Source: Metaphire vulgaris
Taxonomy: Eukaryota > Annelida > Clitellata > Crassiclitellata > Megascolecidae
Assembly: GCA_018105865.1 (NCBI GenBank)
Contig: CM030835.1
Coordinates: 1,509,816-1,573,815, forward strand
Direction of reading: 5' to 3'
DNA length: 64,000 bases
Shown: piece after piece, positions 27,671 to 37,694 of the stretch
Layout: each line of letters opens with the position of its first letter
Position numbering within the stretch: the stretch's first letter is position 1
The notes under the pieces: generated by a model
Told to the model about the DNA's origin: nothing
Databases searched by the model: none
Seen by the model: the letters and a program-made list of their open reading frames with translations, nothing else
Translations under genes and position numbers: made by a program

Positions 27671-27736
<66 letters not shown>

Positions 27737-29757
27737 GGGTCATTCCGCGTCAAATCAACACAGTCATCGGACGTCACCGTCTCAGATTTTGATGAAAATT
27801 GGCACAATTGTTCACATGAGTAATGTTGAAAACCATAATATTAAAGTTTTGGGTCAACCCATGTCCAAACTATGGGTCAGTCGACCAGCGTCACTCGCGA
27901 CACTAAAACTGTAATATCTCCACTTCTATGATAGCTAGAGACATGATCTTTGCACCAAACTTTAGCTTTTTGAAAGCTCTATCTGGGCCAATCAACAGGT
28001 ACACCAAGAGTTTGAAAACCAAAAGAACAGAAGCAATCATACCACATAATTTGACATTTCACCAATACGTATGCAACAATATTTATGATTTTATTTGTGG
28101 ATAAGTCTTACATTATGAGGAATTATTGGTGAAAATTTCAGAGTGGGCACTCTTATAGTTTTTATGCAGTGATTAAAAGAATATTCGCCCCCAATGCAAA
28201 ATCGCAATTAAAACATTCCTGTTGAACATTGCATTTACTAAGTGACTGAGCTAATTTAATTTGCCAGTTACATCTGACACTTAGACAAATCTGTGACAGT
28301 TTACCTTACATTTAAAAGTATTTTTATTTAAGTATTCAGTATAATAAGCTGTACTTAATACAGTACTTTGCAAAATATCACGAATACATAACAGAACAGC
28401 AGAAGATGGAGCTCAACAGCATAGCACAGTTCAGGAAAACTCAGGGATTGAGAGAGCTCAGTGCAGGTGCAATCACATCTCAGCCATCATTCAGACTTTA
28501 AATTAGTGACAAGGTCTGTACACAGCACAGAAAGATGATCAAAGCACTGTTTGCTTAGTCTTTTAAATTGAGATACACCATCATTTCACTGCTTGAAGCC
28601 ATTGCTGACAGTCTACCGATTTCACTGGTGTCCATAGTCTCTCAAATACAATAGACAAACTTATTTAGACAGAAAAATCAGCTAATCAGTCCAACTTATG
28701 ATGCTTTAACATCAGTATCAGCATGTGTTAAAGATAGCAGACACGCAGTCAGGATTAGACTGGAGAAATACTGGACCAATACTGGACCAACAGACTGGTA
28801 TTTTAATAATAGCATGAAACTTTGTGTCTGCTAGAGAGCTATTCTATGTATTCTAACAGTAAAAACTAATGAAATGCCTATGTTCTAAGTTACTTGTTCT
28901 ACATGAAATTACTATATCAAACTAAGTTACCTAATACTGATTTAAGCCTTTGCAAACAGACTAACAACCTTCAAACACAAGAACAAAGATATGAACACAG
29001 AAAATAAAGCACAAAACAAGAGTAAAGTCAAGTAAACAAAGTACCTTGAATAGATTTATATTCTTCATGCTTTTTTAAAACTGTGCTATGCTGTTGAGCT
29101 CCATCTGCTGTTCTGTTATGTATTCGTGACATATTGCAAAGTACTGTATTAAGTACAGCTTATTATACTGAATACTTAAATAAAAATACTTTTAAATGTA
29201 AGGTAAACTGTCACAGATTTGTCTAAGTGTCAGATGCAACTGGCAAATTAAATTAGCTCAGTCACTTAGTGAATGCAATGTTCAACAGGAATGTTTTAAT
29301 TGCGATTTTGCATTGGGGGCGAATATTCTTTTAATCACTGCATAAAAACTATAAGAGTGCCCACTCTGAAATTTTCACCAATAATTCCTCATAATGTAAG
29401 ACTTATCCACAAATAAAATCATAAATTTTGTTGCATACGTATTGGTCGAAATGTCAAATTATGTGGTACGATTGCTTCTGTTCTTTTGGTTTTCAAACTC
29501 TTGGTGTACCTGTTGATTGGCCCAGATAGAGCTTTCAAAAAGCTAAAGTTTGGTGCAAAGATCATGTCTCTAGCTATCATAGAAGTGGAGATATTACAGT
29601 TTTAGTGAATCGACCAAAGTTTCATGACCCATAGTTTGGACATGGGTTGTTAAAACTTTAATATTATGGTTTTCAACATTACTCATTGGGATGAACAATT
29701 GTGCCAATTTTGTCAAAATCTGAGACGGTGACGTCCGATTTTATTCAAAAATAAGAA

Positions 29758-29854
<97 letters not shown>

Positions 29855-31026
29855 CACTTAGAATCTGAGGTATCACAACTGGCAAGAGTAAGTTCCTTAA
29901 GCACAGAGCTTATTGATGTTTATTTTGTTGACTGTCTTTTTGCATGATGTCGTAATGTTGTTGTTGCATGACAATGTTGCAGTCAATTCTGAGTGATAAC
30001 ATATCACAGTAAAAGTGATGCAGTTAAGGGACAATGAAGTTGCTTTTAATAGTTTCTGTGGATTGTGCAGGAATATCATGATTATGACATTTCATGTCAA
30101 GAAAATGATCGAAACCAAGCTATCTGCTCCCTCGGCTTGGAACAACTAACTGAAATCTGTGGCTTCTGACTTACCGTATATACTCGCGTATAAGTCGAGA
30201 AATTTATGCATAAAAATTCACTAAAAAATGCAGAGTCGACTTATCTGCAAGTCAATGCAATTTTTCAAAGAATTTTGGGAAAGAAACGCCATGCATAACG
30301 CATTGCAACGTTAGGCTATGCTGTATTCTATTGTCGTTGGCGTTTGTTGCGATGCAAAATGCGAATGACTGCCATAGATGTCTGTTGACTCTTCACGGCC
30401 CCATTGGCTTGAGGTCGGCTGCGATGTTACTCAAAAAGTTGCTTCACAGTCACTTAGGAATGCTTTGGGGCTCCATACCGACTGATTATCTGTGTGTATA
30501 GCACTTCCGCTATCATTTCAGCTCGATGGTCCCTCAGCGGAAAAGCTTCGGGAAACGGGTCAGACTCTTGACGCCTAAGAGTAAGTGCCAAAATCGCCCG
30601 TTACTGCGAGGAAGTGGACAACTGCTCCCACGGAGGATCACTACCACAGCGATTATGACTTACCTTGGCCGCCGCTCTGGCTGGGCGCAGCCGACCTTCA
30701 AGCACTTGGACTCGGTATTGGCCCGATTTCAATGTTGACCTGGCACAATTATGCATTTAAAAAACATGTAAATCCCTAAATTTTCCAAGTCGACTTATAC
30801 GCGGGTCATAGCAAATTTCTTACATTTTCGCCTAAAACTGGGGGTCGACTTATCTGTGAGATCGACTTATATGCGAGTATATACGGTATCTGTTTCACTG
30901 ATTGCTTTTAAATGCTGACTTAAAACTCTACTCTGCAATTTGGCCTATACTGCTGTTGGCATGTGACTCATCCCCACACCTATGATTCTTCACTTAATGA
31001 ATGACTTAATACGAGTTAACAACCAT

Positions 31027-31058
<32 letters not shown>

Positions 31059-34000
31059 CAATCTTGCTTGCTTAATATTACATGGGGTAAAAGCTATAAA
31101 CTGTAACTATACTGGATGCTTGACAGAGCCACAGAGGCTACAGTCAAATCCTACTAATAGAGGAAATAGAAAAAGGTCATAGTGCCATATATGATCAAAG
31201 AGTTAGAGAGACGCTATTAACAGAAGGAAATATGTTAACCCCTTAACTGGGTGCCCCGAGTAACGCTCTTCCATTTTACATTGAGTTACAAATAGTTGCC
31301 CAGTTAAAGGGTTAACAGACAAGCTGCAAGAGAGACAGCCAGCAGAGTGGATGAGAGCCTCTTAGAACAACCACACTCATACCATACCTTTATTCTTCAA
31401 CATTTACACAGAGTAAATCAAAGTCATAAGTTTTTAACAGGCTTTGGTGAATTAACAGAATGAGTGAGTGGAGGTCAAGACTTTCACAGATTTCTCAGCA
31501 GTAAGAACTCATTCACTTAGAATAGAGAGTCGTTTTAAGAATTATCACTAACACTATCTAACAGCATTATTGAACGCGCCACTAGAGAGTGACACAGTAA
31601 CAGTTACCGCGGGAATTCTACGGTAACCACTGTAATTGCGAAAATTTGGGCAAAAAATGCGGTATTACTGTGGTAAAGGGTTCTTGTCGTGCAGTATTAC
31701 CATGGGGACGGGGACATTTACTATGGTAACACCGTGATTGCGGTAGCAGTATTATCAAGTTATAATAATAATATTGATGATGCTGTGTAGGTGTTTCTGC
31801 TTTACTGTATGATGTAAGTATGTAGAGTATTTAGTAACCCAGCAGGTTATTCGTTATGTAGGTACACACGTGCTAGAGCAGCCAACAGAATAAGAAGCAT
31901 GGAAGTTTTAATATACATTACTGTCTTCAATGAATCAATGTAACTGTATGAGTTCAAATTGCCATTAGGTGAGAGGCCACAGTTATAGATCACAAACCAA
32001 ATCAAGCCTCTAGCCTGTCAGTGGGCAGAGTCCTACCGGTATATATTCTTACCATTAATTATATTTACTTACACTTCAACATAGCTTCACTAATGAATTT
32101 CAAAAACTACACTAAATACGTTAGGAATAAGTTCTAGAGAGAATGTGCACCATCTAAAGTTGACATTTTTCAATATTGCAACTCACTTTGATGCATTCAA
32201 TTTCTATCAAATCAACATTTCCCATGACATAACAAGTACTTAGCATTTTCCATAGCTTTGTCAGGAATTTCTTAAACATTGAACTTCATATTTCAGCCTT
32301 CATATTTCAGACCACATGAATGCTGTGGCTCAACACAACAGCTTATGTTACAGCATGGTCTCTTCAGAATCAACAAATGCCCTTGAAAAATATCATGCTC
32401 ATAAAAATCACTGCATAATGGCTTTGAGACACCCTTCTGTACTTCTGTGGAATTATAAAAATCACCAGCAACCAAGAAAATCATTTAGTGAGCACAAGCA
32501 GTGTCCAATGAAGGCCAGCCACTACCTTTTCATTTATTCAATCAATATTTCGGCAATTTATGCCACTTCAAAGGCATATTTGCATTTTCCTGAAGGGCTT
32601 TTGTCACTTACTTATAAAGAAACTCTGTTATCACAGACCTTCAATCAGACAATTTGATAATTTAGGAACATTTTAACTATCTCAGATAACTGCAGCCTAA
32701 CAGATCGGGTTCAAATGCTAGGAGAGGAAAAACTGAGAAGCACTGCTGGTGACAGAGTACAGCGGCTGACGCTCTCTCTCCGACCCAGCAGAGGTGCAAA
32801 GCTACTGGTAATATCTTATCACAAGCTCCTTTAACAAATCTGAACCAAAAAGAACTGATAAAGCACTTCCTCCAAGTGAAGCCAAATATGCAGCTGTTGG
32901 TGAAAATTCTACATTTAACAACTTAGCCCTCCGATTCTAAAAGCACTGTTAAACAGTAACTCTCAATACATACAATCAACATAGGAATGCATTTAGGACA
33001 TGGCAACGAGACAGCAATGGTAAATTCAGAATATGGTGTAGCAACATAGCGATAAGACTGGTGAGCTGTAACAACATGGTAGCCTAACATAAACTACATC
33101 AGGGGTGTCAGAACCTTGGCCCGTGGGCCAAACTTGGCCTGCAGGCTGATTTTATTTTGCCCGCGAAAATATAAACGTTTAAAAATTTTTATTAAAAGTT
33201 TATGTGTGAAATTGGCTTGATGTAAAATCTTGTCTGGCTTGAGAAATTGGTTTCGTGCATAATATTTTTGGATTTTAAAAATTGCTTTGATTCTCTGAGT
33301 TTCGTTGGTGATGTTGACTGAACCATAATATCAACGCGCTACATCAACAGTGGGAGATTACTACAGTTGCACAGACAACAAAAATATTATGAAATCGATT
33401 ACCTGTTTGACATTAGTCTACGGAAGGACTATTGGCTACAGTAGACTATACAGTAGATATGCGAAAATTCAGAGGAGTGATGAAACGAATTAAAACCACA
33501 TTTTCTTGTGTTCCCATCTTTAATGCATCAAATCATTCTGGGATTATCAATATATTCCATCTCAATTTTATTCTAGAGCATTCGAAATGTCACAAGCTAT
33601 AGATATGCAAAAATTCAGAGGAGTTTGAAATAAATTAAAACCACATTTTCTTGTGTGCCCATCTTTAATGCGTCAAATCATTCTGGGATTATCAATATAT
33701 TCCATCTCAATTTTATTCTAGAGCATTCGAAATGTCACAAGCTATAGATATGCAAAAATTCAGAGGAGTGATGAAACAAAGTAAAACCACATTTTCTTGT
33801 GTCCCCATCTTTAATGCATCAAATCATTCTGGGATTGTCAATATATTCCAGCCAATTTAAGGAAGGACTATTGTCACAGCAAGATATAGATATGCAAAAA
33901 TTCAGATGAGTTTGCAATGAATTAAAACCACATTTTCTTGTGTCCCCATCTTTAATGCGTCAAATCATTCCAGGATTGTCAATATATTCCATCTCAAATT

Positions 34001-36316
34001 TATTCTAGAGCGTTCAAAATGCCACAAAATGGTGAGCCTATGGAAGGACTATTGTTAAAGCTGGCTATATGCAAAAATTCAGAGGAGTGATGAAACGAAT
34101 TAAAACTACATTTTTGTTTACTTCCATCTTCATTGTGTCAAATCGTTCTAGAATTGTCAATATATTCTGTCGCAATTTTATTCTAGGGAGTTTGAAATAC
34201 CACAAAAAGGGCGAGCCACAAAAAGGGTGTAACATGCAACCCACTAAGACTAAGCTGTCATTTTGAGAGTTTAAATGTATATAATGAAGCATGCCACTCC
34301 TAGCATTAGCAGTGAATATCATTTTGTATACTTAAATTCTTTCTCTTAGTCATCAATTTCAACAAAAAGCCTTCTATTTGCAAGTATTTCCGAATACACT
34401 CTACTGTATATTCACTTACCAGTTTTCATTATCTAGTAAGCATCTAACAGCAGGATTGCCCTGCTCCTTTAACCCCTTAACCGTGTATTTAACTGTAACT
34501 CAATGTAAAATGGACGGATATATCGGGGATCCCCAGTTAAGGGGTTAAAAACCCATCTTAGTGGCCACAATACTCATGACCTCTCTGTGAAATTCATTAT
34601 ACACAGCTAAATGATATTTACTGTACTGTTACTGGCCTCAGCAAAGATTTATAAATATTTGCTATCCATTAGTATAATTAAAAGCACAGCTTTACAGCCT
34701 AAGACCTTCTGGTCTCTGCACTGGAAACACCCTGACTGCCACACAAAAGAATAAAGATAGCAAAGCAGCAGTCTGGCTGGTCTGGTGGCATGCAGCAGCA
34801 TTCAAGTAAATAGAGATAAAGACAATTAAACAATCTTCACAGTGAATTTACCAGTTAACTTAAATAATATCCAATGGCATGCATCACAACAACATGAAAC
34901 TGTAGGGTTTTTTCTCTCACTTATATTCCCTAACACCACCTTATCCAAGTGATGGTAGGCATACTGCAAGCATCTCCATCAACTTCCTGACAAGCACTTG
35001 GTAGGATTTCCCTCTGGTGTTTTTTAAATGTTATATTGTGAACTGCAACAGTCATTCATTAATTAGTGCTGCCTAAGATAATAATTTCTAAGTACAACAT
35101 TTCACAAATGTAACTATCTCTGAGTGAAAAATGGAAAGATAGAAAATAATTGATAGGAGATTTAGAAAAAATGACATATTAAGTTGCTCATTACACTGCA
35201 ATCCGATTGTTTCATATGCATAGATGCATCCATCCAGCATGTTCATTGTCCACAGAATAGCATCTCTAATTCAAGCTGCGTGTGTCATCCTACACAGGGA
35301 CTGTTTTGAGAAAAATCTATCGTTGCACTAAATTCATAAAATTTGCGGACATCATCATCCGCGCAAAAAACAAGCAAAATAGGTCGTCTTGAAACTTTAT
35401 CACTGCACAAAGCACAGAAAATTGCATTTTACCACTGCACATTTTCATTTTATCACTGCACATTAAAACAGGCCCTGATCCTACAAGACTAAGGTCAAGG
35501 GTCGATCCTTTGACTTTAAAATTACTGATCTTGTGCTCAATATTCGCAGTCATGGTTGGTCATTATTTAGAATCATGGTCTGCAACCAAAACAACCAGTC
35601 TCTCTGCCAACATGATGTGCTATACTGGCTCTGATCCAGAGCACTGCAACAAAACACCTTAAGACTAAAGTTCTGTGGCTCTTTACAAGTCCTCAACAGT
35701 GTCAACTCCTGCTGTTGTCAGCCACATCAGTGAGCAATCTGAAGGTTTTCGTTGATGGCAATGCTTCACCAAAAATATCATGTTGTTAAAACCATATCAA
35801 GATGTGTGACGACGGATCAACAAATACCGGTACACAACATTCATAATTCATAACACACTCACATATCATATTCAAAATGCCTCCCAAAGTCTAATCTCAG
35901 GTGCATGACATGGGGAAGGCCGACAGCATCCAAGTGGACAGTTGTTTTTAAGGGCAAAGTACAGGGGGATATTAAACTTGAAAGCCTGTCATCAACCCTA
36001 AAAAACGGTTGGCTAATCAAGGCTCTGGTGAAGACCATGCAGTGGTGAATCTGACCCCAAATTGATCTTTCTATAAAATCACATTAGTCCGATCATATGT
36101 AACGTCGTTTACTAGAATTGTAACATCACTGTGCACCATAATTGAACCAAATAACTACAAACCCCAAGACTGACTTCAACATACAGTTTAATGTTGATTC
36201 AAACCAAAACATTAAAGCAATCCCAACAAAGCCTTCGTCGGTATCTAACCTTGCTTGGTCTTGATGCGCATGGTGGCATCGTTGCCATCGGAACTGGTTA
36301 CCTCCTTCGCAGACAT
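174..36316 (-). CDS. DMD: Dystrophin/utrophin orthologue, N-terminal part (30 coding exons; continues past left edge)
   Basis: Large cytoskeletal linker that in animals joins F-actin to the dystroglycan complex at the membrane. The first ATG is at 36316, and the last exon in view ends at donor 174. Thirty exons join in phase to about 1,576 codons: two CH domains, hinge 1, spectrin repeats 1-3, hinge 2, then the rod to about repeat 12-13. Diagnostic matches to vertebrate dystrophin are a QKKTF.KWVN stretch, HHLNNVN, the MVVVVDD segment, RWANVC and [15 protein letters not shown]. The WW, EF-hand and ZZ domains would lie beyond position 1. Vertebrate dystrophin and utrophin are paralogues, so an invertebrate copy is likely orthologous to both. 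Introns are mostly 0.3-1.8 kb, except intron 1 at about 12.8 kb. Missed small exons are possible. The junction after exon 8 is the least certain. Confidence 0.95.
4063..4588. repeat. Three-copy tandem repeat of about 170-180 bp (dystrophin intron)
   Basis: Units start near 4063, 4234 and 4415, each opening with ATAGCAATCAATTTCTGCC and containing CCATATAACTCAAAGAT and AGCAACTAGAGGTCCA. They are over 90 percent alike by eye, implying recent duplication. The TA-flanked MITE follows directly. Confidence 0.85.
4590..4668. mobile_element. TA-flanked 75-bp MITE, copy 1
   Basis: TA flanks a 75-bp palindrome-like unit from CAGGGCGGTG to GCACCACCCTG with centre TTAAATGCAAACCTAAATGT. The TA target and CAGGG ends suggest a Tc1/mariner (IS630-type) derivative. 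It abuts a 170-bp tandem array. Confidence 0.65.
8512..8745 (-). mobile_element. Retroposon 3' end with TTGA-type tail, beside a dystrophin acceptor
   Basis: Shares about 120 bp (CTTCTATGGCGCCACTAT... onward) with 38110-38215 and ends in a (TTGA)n-type tail in minus orientation. The tail finishes about 5 bp from the AG acceptor of dystrophin exon 19, so it supplies that acceptor's upstream tract. Confidence 0.6.
11212..11290. mobile_element. TA-flanked 75-bp MITE, copy 2
   Basis: Same family: AAGGGTGGCGCAAAAAAACC to GTGCCACCCTG, flanked by TA, with the shared centre TTAAATGCAAGCCTAAATGT. It lies about 30 bp past the dystrophin exon 15 donor. Confidence 0.65.
12343..17140 (-). CDS. DMD: Dystrophin exons 9-14: spectrin repeats 1-3
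   Basis: Exons: 16949-17140, 15929-16110, 14417-14561, 13543-13633, 12870-13120 and 12343-12516. Repeat 1 shows [19 protein letters not shown] and [20 protein letters not shown]. Repeat 2 shows [16 protein letters not shown] and the near-invariant [14 protein letters not shown], followed by [20 protein letters not shown]. Repeat 3 includes [15 protein letters not shown] and [15 protein letters not shown]. Exon 12 ends in phase 1 at a GC dinucleotide (13542-13541) instead of GT. The next exon opens in phase 1, so this intron appears to be GC-AG. A SPIN-like transposon sits 15 bp past the exon 10 donor. Confidence 0.92.
12541..12597. repeat. (AAT)n microsatellite in dystrophin intron
   Basis: About 57 bp of AAT about 24 bases upstream of the dystrophin exon 14 acceptor on the minus strand. 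Confidence 0.95.
14288..14367. mobile_element. TA-flanked 75-bp MITE, copy 3
   Basis: CAGGGTGGCACAAAAAACCGG to the matching inverted end (CCGGTTTGTTTGCACCACCCTG), flanked by TA. It has the best-preserved inverted ends of the three copies. It lies just beyond dystrophin exon 11. Confidence 0.7.
15245..15454 (+). mobile_element. Non-LTR retrotransposon C-terminal coding remnant (dystrophin intron)
   Basis: An uninterrupted frame reads [20 protein letters not shown], then [17 protein letters not shown] and HSWRTKT-stop. The G+RRKRW.DG..EDL motif and a closing R..W form the usual C-terminus of many LINE reverse transcriptases. It is 5'-truncated and opposite to dystrophin. Confidence 0.6.
15576..15905. 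mobile_element. SPIN-like hAT MITE (330 bp) with perfect 8-bp target duplication
   Basis: Terminal inverted repeats CAGCGGTTCTCAACC and GGTTGAGAACCGCTG are exact over 15 bases, and AACTAGAG is duplicated at 15568-15575 and 15906-15913. The 8-bp duplication and CAG-starting termini are hAT hallmarks. The inner sequence also follows the SPIN non-autonomous consensus as I know it: GTGGGTCGCGACCCC near the left end, then AGGGGTCGCC, GGTTGGGGGTCGCC and AAGGGTCGCAGCA. No transposase is present. It lies in the dystrophin intron, 15 bp past the exon 10 donor. Confidence 0.88.
17709..20803 (-). CDS. DMD: Dystrophin exons 5-8: second calponin-homology domain and hinge 1
   Basis: Exons: 20712-20803, 20057-20137, 19084-19199 and 17709-17854. 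Translated in order they give [77 protein letters not shown]. This is the CH2 signature, including the SDGLAFNA and LDPEDV..PDKKSI motifs. The exon 5 start was chosen because the acceptor before MKDV is the only one that keeps phase 0 after ILRWQ and avoids an in-frame stop just upstream. The short serine/alanine-rich tail of exon 8 stands in for hinge 1 and is much shorter than the vertebrate one. A possible extra exon near 17562-17626 has a perfect GTAAGT donor but fits no phase from exon 8, so it was left out. Confidence 0.88.
18451..18530. mobile_element. piggyBac-like MITE, copy 1
   Basis: A 72-bp core (18455-18526) has inverted termini CCCCTTAAC... and ...GTTAAGGGG flanked by TTAA on both sides, the target and duplication used by piggyBac transposases. 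The centre reads TCCATTTTACATTGAGTTAC, shared with the other copies. Classification rests on the TTAA and CCC ends only. Confidence 0.7.
18632..18749. mobile_element. Small hAT-like MITE (118 bp)
   Basis: CAGTAGCATGCGTAGGGG at the left and CTGCATGCCACTG at the right form imperfect inverted ends, with G-rich then C-rich inner arms. An 8-bp duplication is not clear. Confidence 0.45.
21116..36316 (-). CDS. DMD: Dystrophin exons 1-4: N-terminus and first calponin-homology domain
   Basis: Exons: 36250-36316, 23329-23483, 21638-21718 and 21116-21208. Exon 1 encodes 22 residues starting MSAKEV and ends in phase 1; exon 2 opens in phase 1 (acceptor ttttgcag), which supports the 12.8-kb intron between them. 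The product reads ...[14 protein letters not shown], then [16 protein letters not shown], then [13 protein letters not shown], then [20 protein letters not shown] and ILRWQ. These follow the order of the dystrophin/utrophin CH1 actin-binding domain (about residues 24-132). The N-terminal 22 residues are not recognisably conserved, as is usual for this family. Confidence 0.92.
21446..21506. repeat. (TA)n microsatellite in dystrophin intron
   Basis: Pure TA run followed by CA and ATAC-type repeats up to the donor of dystrophin exon 3. Confidence 0.95.
22592..23111. repeat. Degenerate TTTAGGG-like G/T tract, 520 bp
   Basis: The plus strand is almost only G, T and a few A, in irregular units such as GGTTTTTAGG and GGGTTTTTAGGGTTTTAGG. 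It has strong strand asymmetry and no flanking homology that I see. It lies in the dystrophin intron about 220 bp from exon 2. Confidence 0.85.
24340..24437. mobile_element. hAT-like end, CAGTGTTGGG type
   Basis: CAGTGTTGGGTATTACTGCA and following TTACT/AGTAA-rich sequence resemble the CAGTGTTGGGTAATGC... family of animal hAT elements. Only one terminus is seen. Confidence 0.4.
24679..24836. mobile_element. hAT-like MITE fragment, CAGGGGCGTAGC type
   Basis: CAGGGGCGTAGCCAGGAATT is a widespread invertebrate hAT-MITE start, followed by G-rich and then matching C-rich blocks (GGGGGAGGGG / CCCCCCTCC). The right terminus is missing. Confidence 0.5.
26575..26835. repeat. Compound microsatellite, mainly (ATT)n
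   Basis: CTGTTATTG units lead into a long pure (ATT)n block, then (CAT)n and mixed trinucleotides. All six-frame open frames here are poly-Leu, poly-Ile or poly-Tyr artefacts. Confidence 0.95.
27673..27736. repeat. (CA)n then (TA)n microsatellite
   Basis: About 50 bp of CA followed by TA, directly at the left edge of the foldback element. Confidence 0.95.
27736..29739. mobile_element. Foldback element with long inverted arms (about 2 kb)
   Basis: Arms at about 27760-28431 and 29079-29739 are reverse complements with only scattered differences, separated by about 650 bp of unique sequence. The outer left end starts GGTCATTCCGCGTCAAATCA; the matching 25-30 bp is missing on the right. Both sides abut TA microsatellites. 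The spacer has short open stretches but no intact ORF. Class unresolved. Confidence 0.7.
29760..29852. repeat. (TA)n microsatellite at foldback edge
   Basis: About 93 bp of pure TA beside the right arm of the foldback element. Confidence 0.95.
30172..30888. mobile_element. TA-flanked DNA transposon remnant with CpG-richer interior (713 bp)
   Basis: Inverted ends CCGTATATACTCGCGTATAA and the complementary right end (...TTATATGCGAGTATATACGG) extend about 30 bases, with TA on both sides. Both ends continue with GTCGACTTAT-type subterminal repeats. The interior from about 30280 to 30780 is CpG-richer than its surroundings and holds a 70-codon open frame at 30526-30738 with no match I recognise. 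Confidence 0.65.
31235..31315. mobile_element. piggyBac-like MITE, copy 2
   Basis: Same family as copy 1: TTAA-CCCCTTAACTGGG at the left, a TTAAAGGG-TTAA end at the right, and the shared TCCATTTTACATTGAGTTAC core. It lies in dystrophin intron 1 and is diverged in the inner arms. Confidence 0.65.
33100..33175 (+). mobile_element. hAT-like terminus (single end)
   Basis: CAGGGGTGTCAGAACCTTGG followed by CCCGTGGGCCAAACTTGGCC matches the common start of hAT elements (CAGGGGTGTC..., then GGCCCG.GGGCCAAA). No matching right end was found; the tandem array begins about 240 bp further on and may be its interior. Confidence 0.5.
33418..34250. repeat. Five-copy tandem array, 145-180 bp units (dystrophin intron 1)
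   Basis: ATATGCAAAAATTCAGAGGAG and close variants recur near 33456, 33603, 33746, 33887 and 34066. Between them lie conserved segments AAACCACATTTTCTTGTG, AATCATTCTGGGATTAT and TTTATTCTAGAGCATTC. Two unit lengths result from gain or loss of a GGAAGGACTATTG segment. Confidence 0.85.
34469..34548. mobile_element. piggyBac-like MITE, copy 3 (reverse orientation)
   Basis: TTAA-CCCCTTAACCG to CAGTTAAGGGG-TTAA, inverted relative to copy 1, with the core GTAACTCAATGTAAAATGGA. It is nearly full length and close to copy 5 in sequence. Confidence 0.7.
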
Positions 36317-37694
36317 TGCAATTCGTGTACCGAAGAAAACGCCGGATTTCTTTTCAGGTGAACCACTTAATCCAAACAGTTGACTGTGTCGAATGTCTAT
36401 AAACTACGGTCTGATTTCTCCAGCCCTATAAGCCACGGATCAGTTCTAACCCTAGTCCCTCTCATCCTACGCCAAAACACTGGCCATCGTCTCCCAGGTC
36501 ACAGAAGCCACTGTGCTGTCGGGATCTCTAAGCTGTCGCTACTGCCGATCTACTCATCCGAGAACGAGAAGAAATCTTTTGATCGATCGATCGAGAGTAA
36601 CCAACAAAATCTGGCGAAAAGCGATACAACCGATGGATATCGACCCAACTCAATCGCCGAATTGTGGACATTAACGACAACTTACAACCTGCTTGAGCCA
36701 CCGAAAGGAAAGTCGCTAGCGGCCAGTAGGATCGCGGTTAATATTATATCCATAAGTAAGTATACTGTATATAACGCTTTGAGAGTAGTACAGAGTTCGG
36801 AGTGTTTTTATTAAGACTGAAGAGTCGCTATATAAGAACGCTGTTACATTACATTACATTACCTTACATTAGTAGCTGAAAGGGCAATAGGCAAGGTGGA
36901 TTGTCGGCCAGACAAAGGTCATATAGGTCAATAATGTGTCAGTTCAATATTTTCAGCTGTTCTGTCTCAGTTGGAACCCTGGCAACCGAACATTTAATGA
37001 GTAATTTTTTGCTATAGAAATTTTTTGACTTGTTTACTTACTTGCCAATCAAGTTTTGAATGTTTGCCTCTTTCCAGAGTATTTAGGAATTTCTCATCAT
37101 GTGTAAATTCACATTAGTTTTCCTGACGGAGTAACTTTGTGTCTTTGGATTTGTTTTGACAGTAATACATATTTAAGTTCATACGTGTCAAAATGTTATC
37201 ATGTGTTCTTTGGTGCCTATAGGGGTTACACACTTTTCAACGCCCTTTGTGATCTCATTCACTACAGAGGTTACTAAGCTATGATCACTTTACTGAAGAT
37301 ACCGGAGGAGAGTAAAAAACCACCACTCCGAATTTTTCCTATTGGGTTTCTTTCTTAATTATAATCAACATCTTTAAACACGTGCCACAAATCCACTTTG
37401 AACCAAGAATTTAAATTTTGAGATGTAATGTCTTAATGCAAAATGTGCAAAAGGCTTACAAGAAGACCAAATACAATGAAAACCAGATAATTTTGATTCT
37501 AGCTGCCCTGTTCCGCTGGAAGGTAGAGAATGCCGAGGAGGGAGTAGTCCCACACCCCAATGTTTTATGGCAAGAATTGTAATTGTTACCAAATGCACAG
37601 TTTCATTCATATCATATATGAATTCAAAATAATTAAAAGACTGGTACATTTATAGAACTGTCCTATTAACTGTCAAAATAATTTCCATTCGCTT
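36317..37694. other. Spacer between dystrophin start and NOP9 3' end
   Basis: 36317-36750 should hold the dystrophin 5'UTR and promoter (minus strand). A 144-codon plus-strand frame at 36380-36814 crosses it but shows no domain and runs into retroposon tail sequence. 36880-37694 is AT-rich with no gene seen; no strong polyadenylation hexamer for NOP9 was found. Confidence 0.5.
36770..36880 (+). mobile_element. Retroposon tail with TTACA repeats
   Basis: TCGCTATATAAGAACGCTG followed by a (TTACA)n run resembles the ends of the LINE 3' tails elsewhere in the window. It lies upstream of the dystrophin start on the opposite strand. Confidence 0.35.

Larger units (their letters stand above)
23484..36249. 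other. Dystrophin intron 1 (12.8 kb), transposon-rich
   Basis: Apart from the separately listed elements this interval has no exon I can support. It includes an old tandem duplication of about 140 bp at 24955-25235, AT-rich unique sequence at 26000-26500 and 34600-36200, and a short repeated CACTGCACA segment near 35400-35470. Open frames at 25256-25534, 25708-25971 and 32316-32657 have no recognisable domain and no codon support. Confidence 0.6.

Noticed and set aside
31560..31760. Inverted-repeat element from repeated GGTAAC/GTTACC motifs
   Set aside because: Short scattered matches only; no consistent termini or duplication.
32700..32730. tRNA-like B box GGTTCAAATGC
   Set aside because: An isolated motif; no A box and no foldable acceptor stem around it.
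33418..34250. CRISPR-like array
   Set aside because: The repeats are 145-180 bp tandem units without unique spacers, in an animal intron.
36380..36814. 144-codon plus-strand frame as a separate gene
   Set aside because: No domain or homologue recognised; it overlaps the expected dystrophin promoter/5'UTR and its end runs into retroposon tail sequence.
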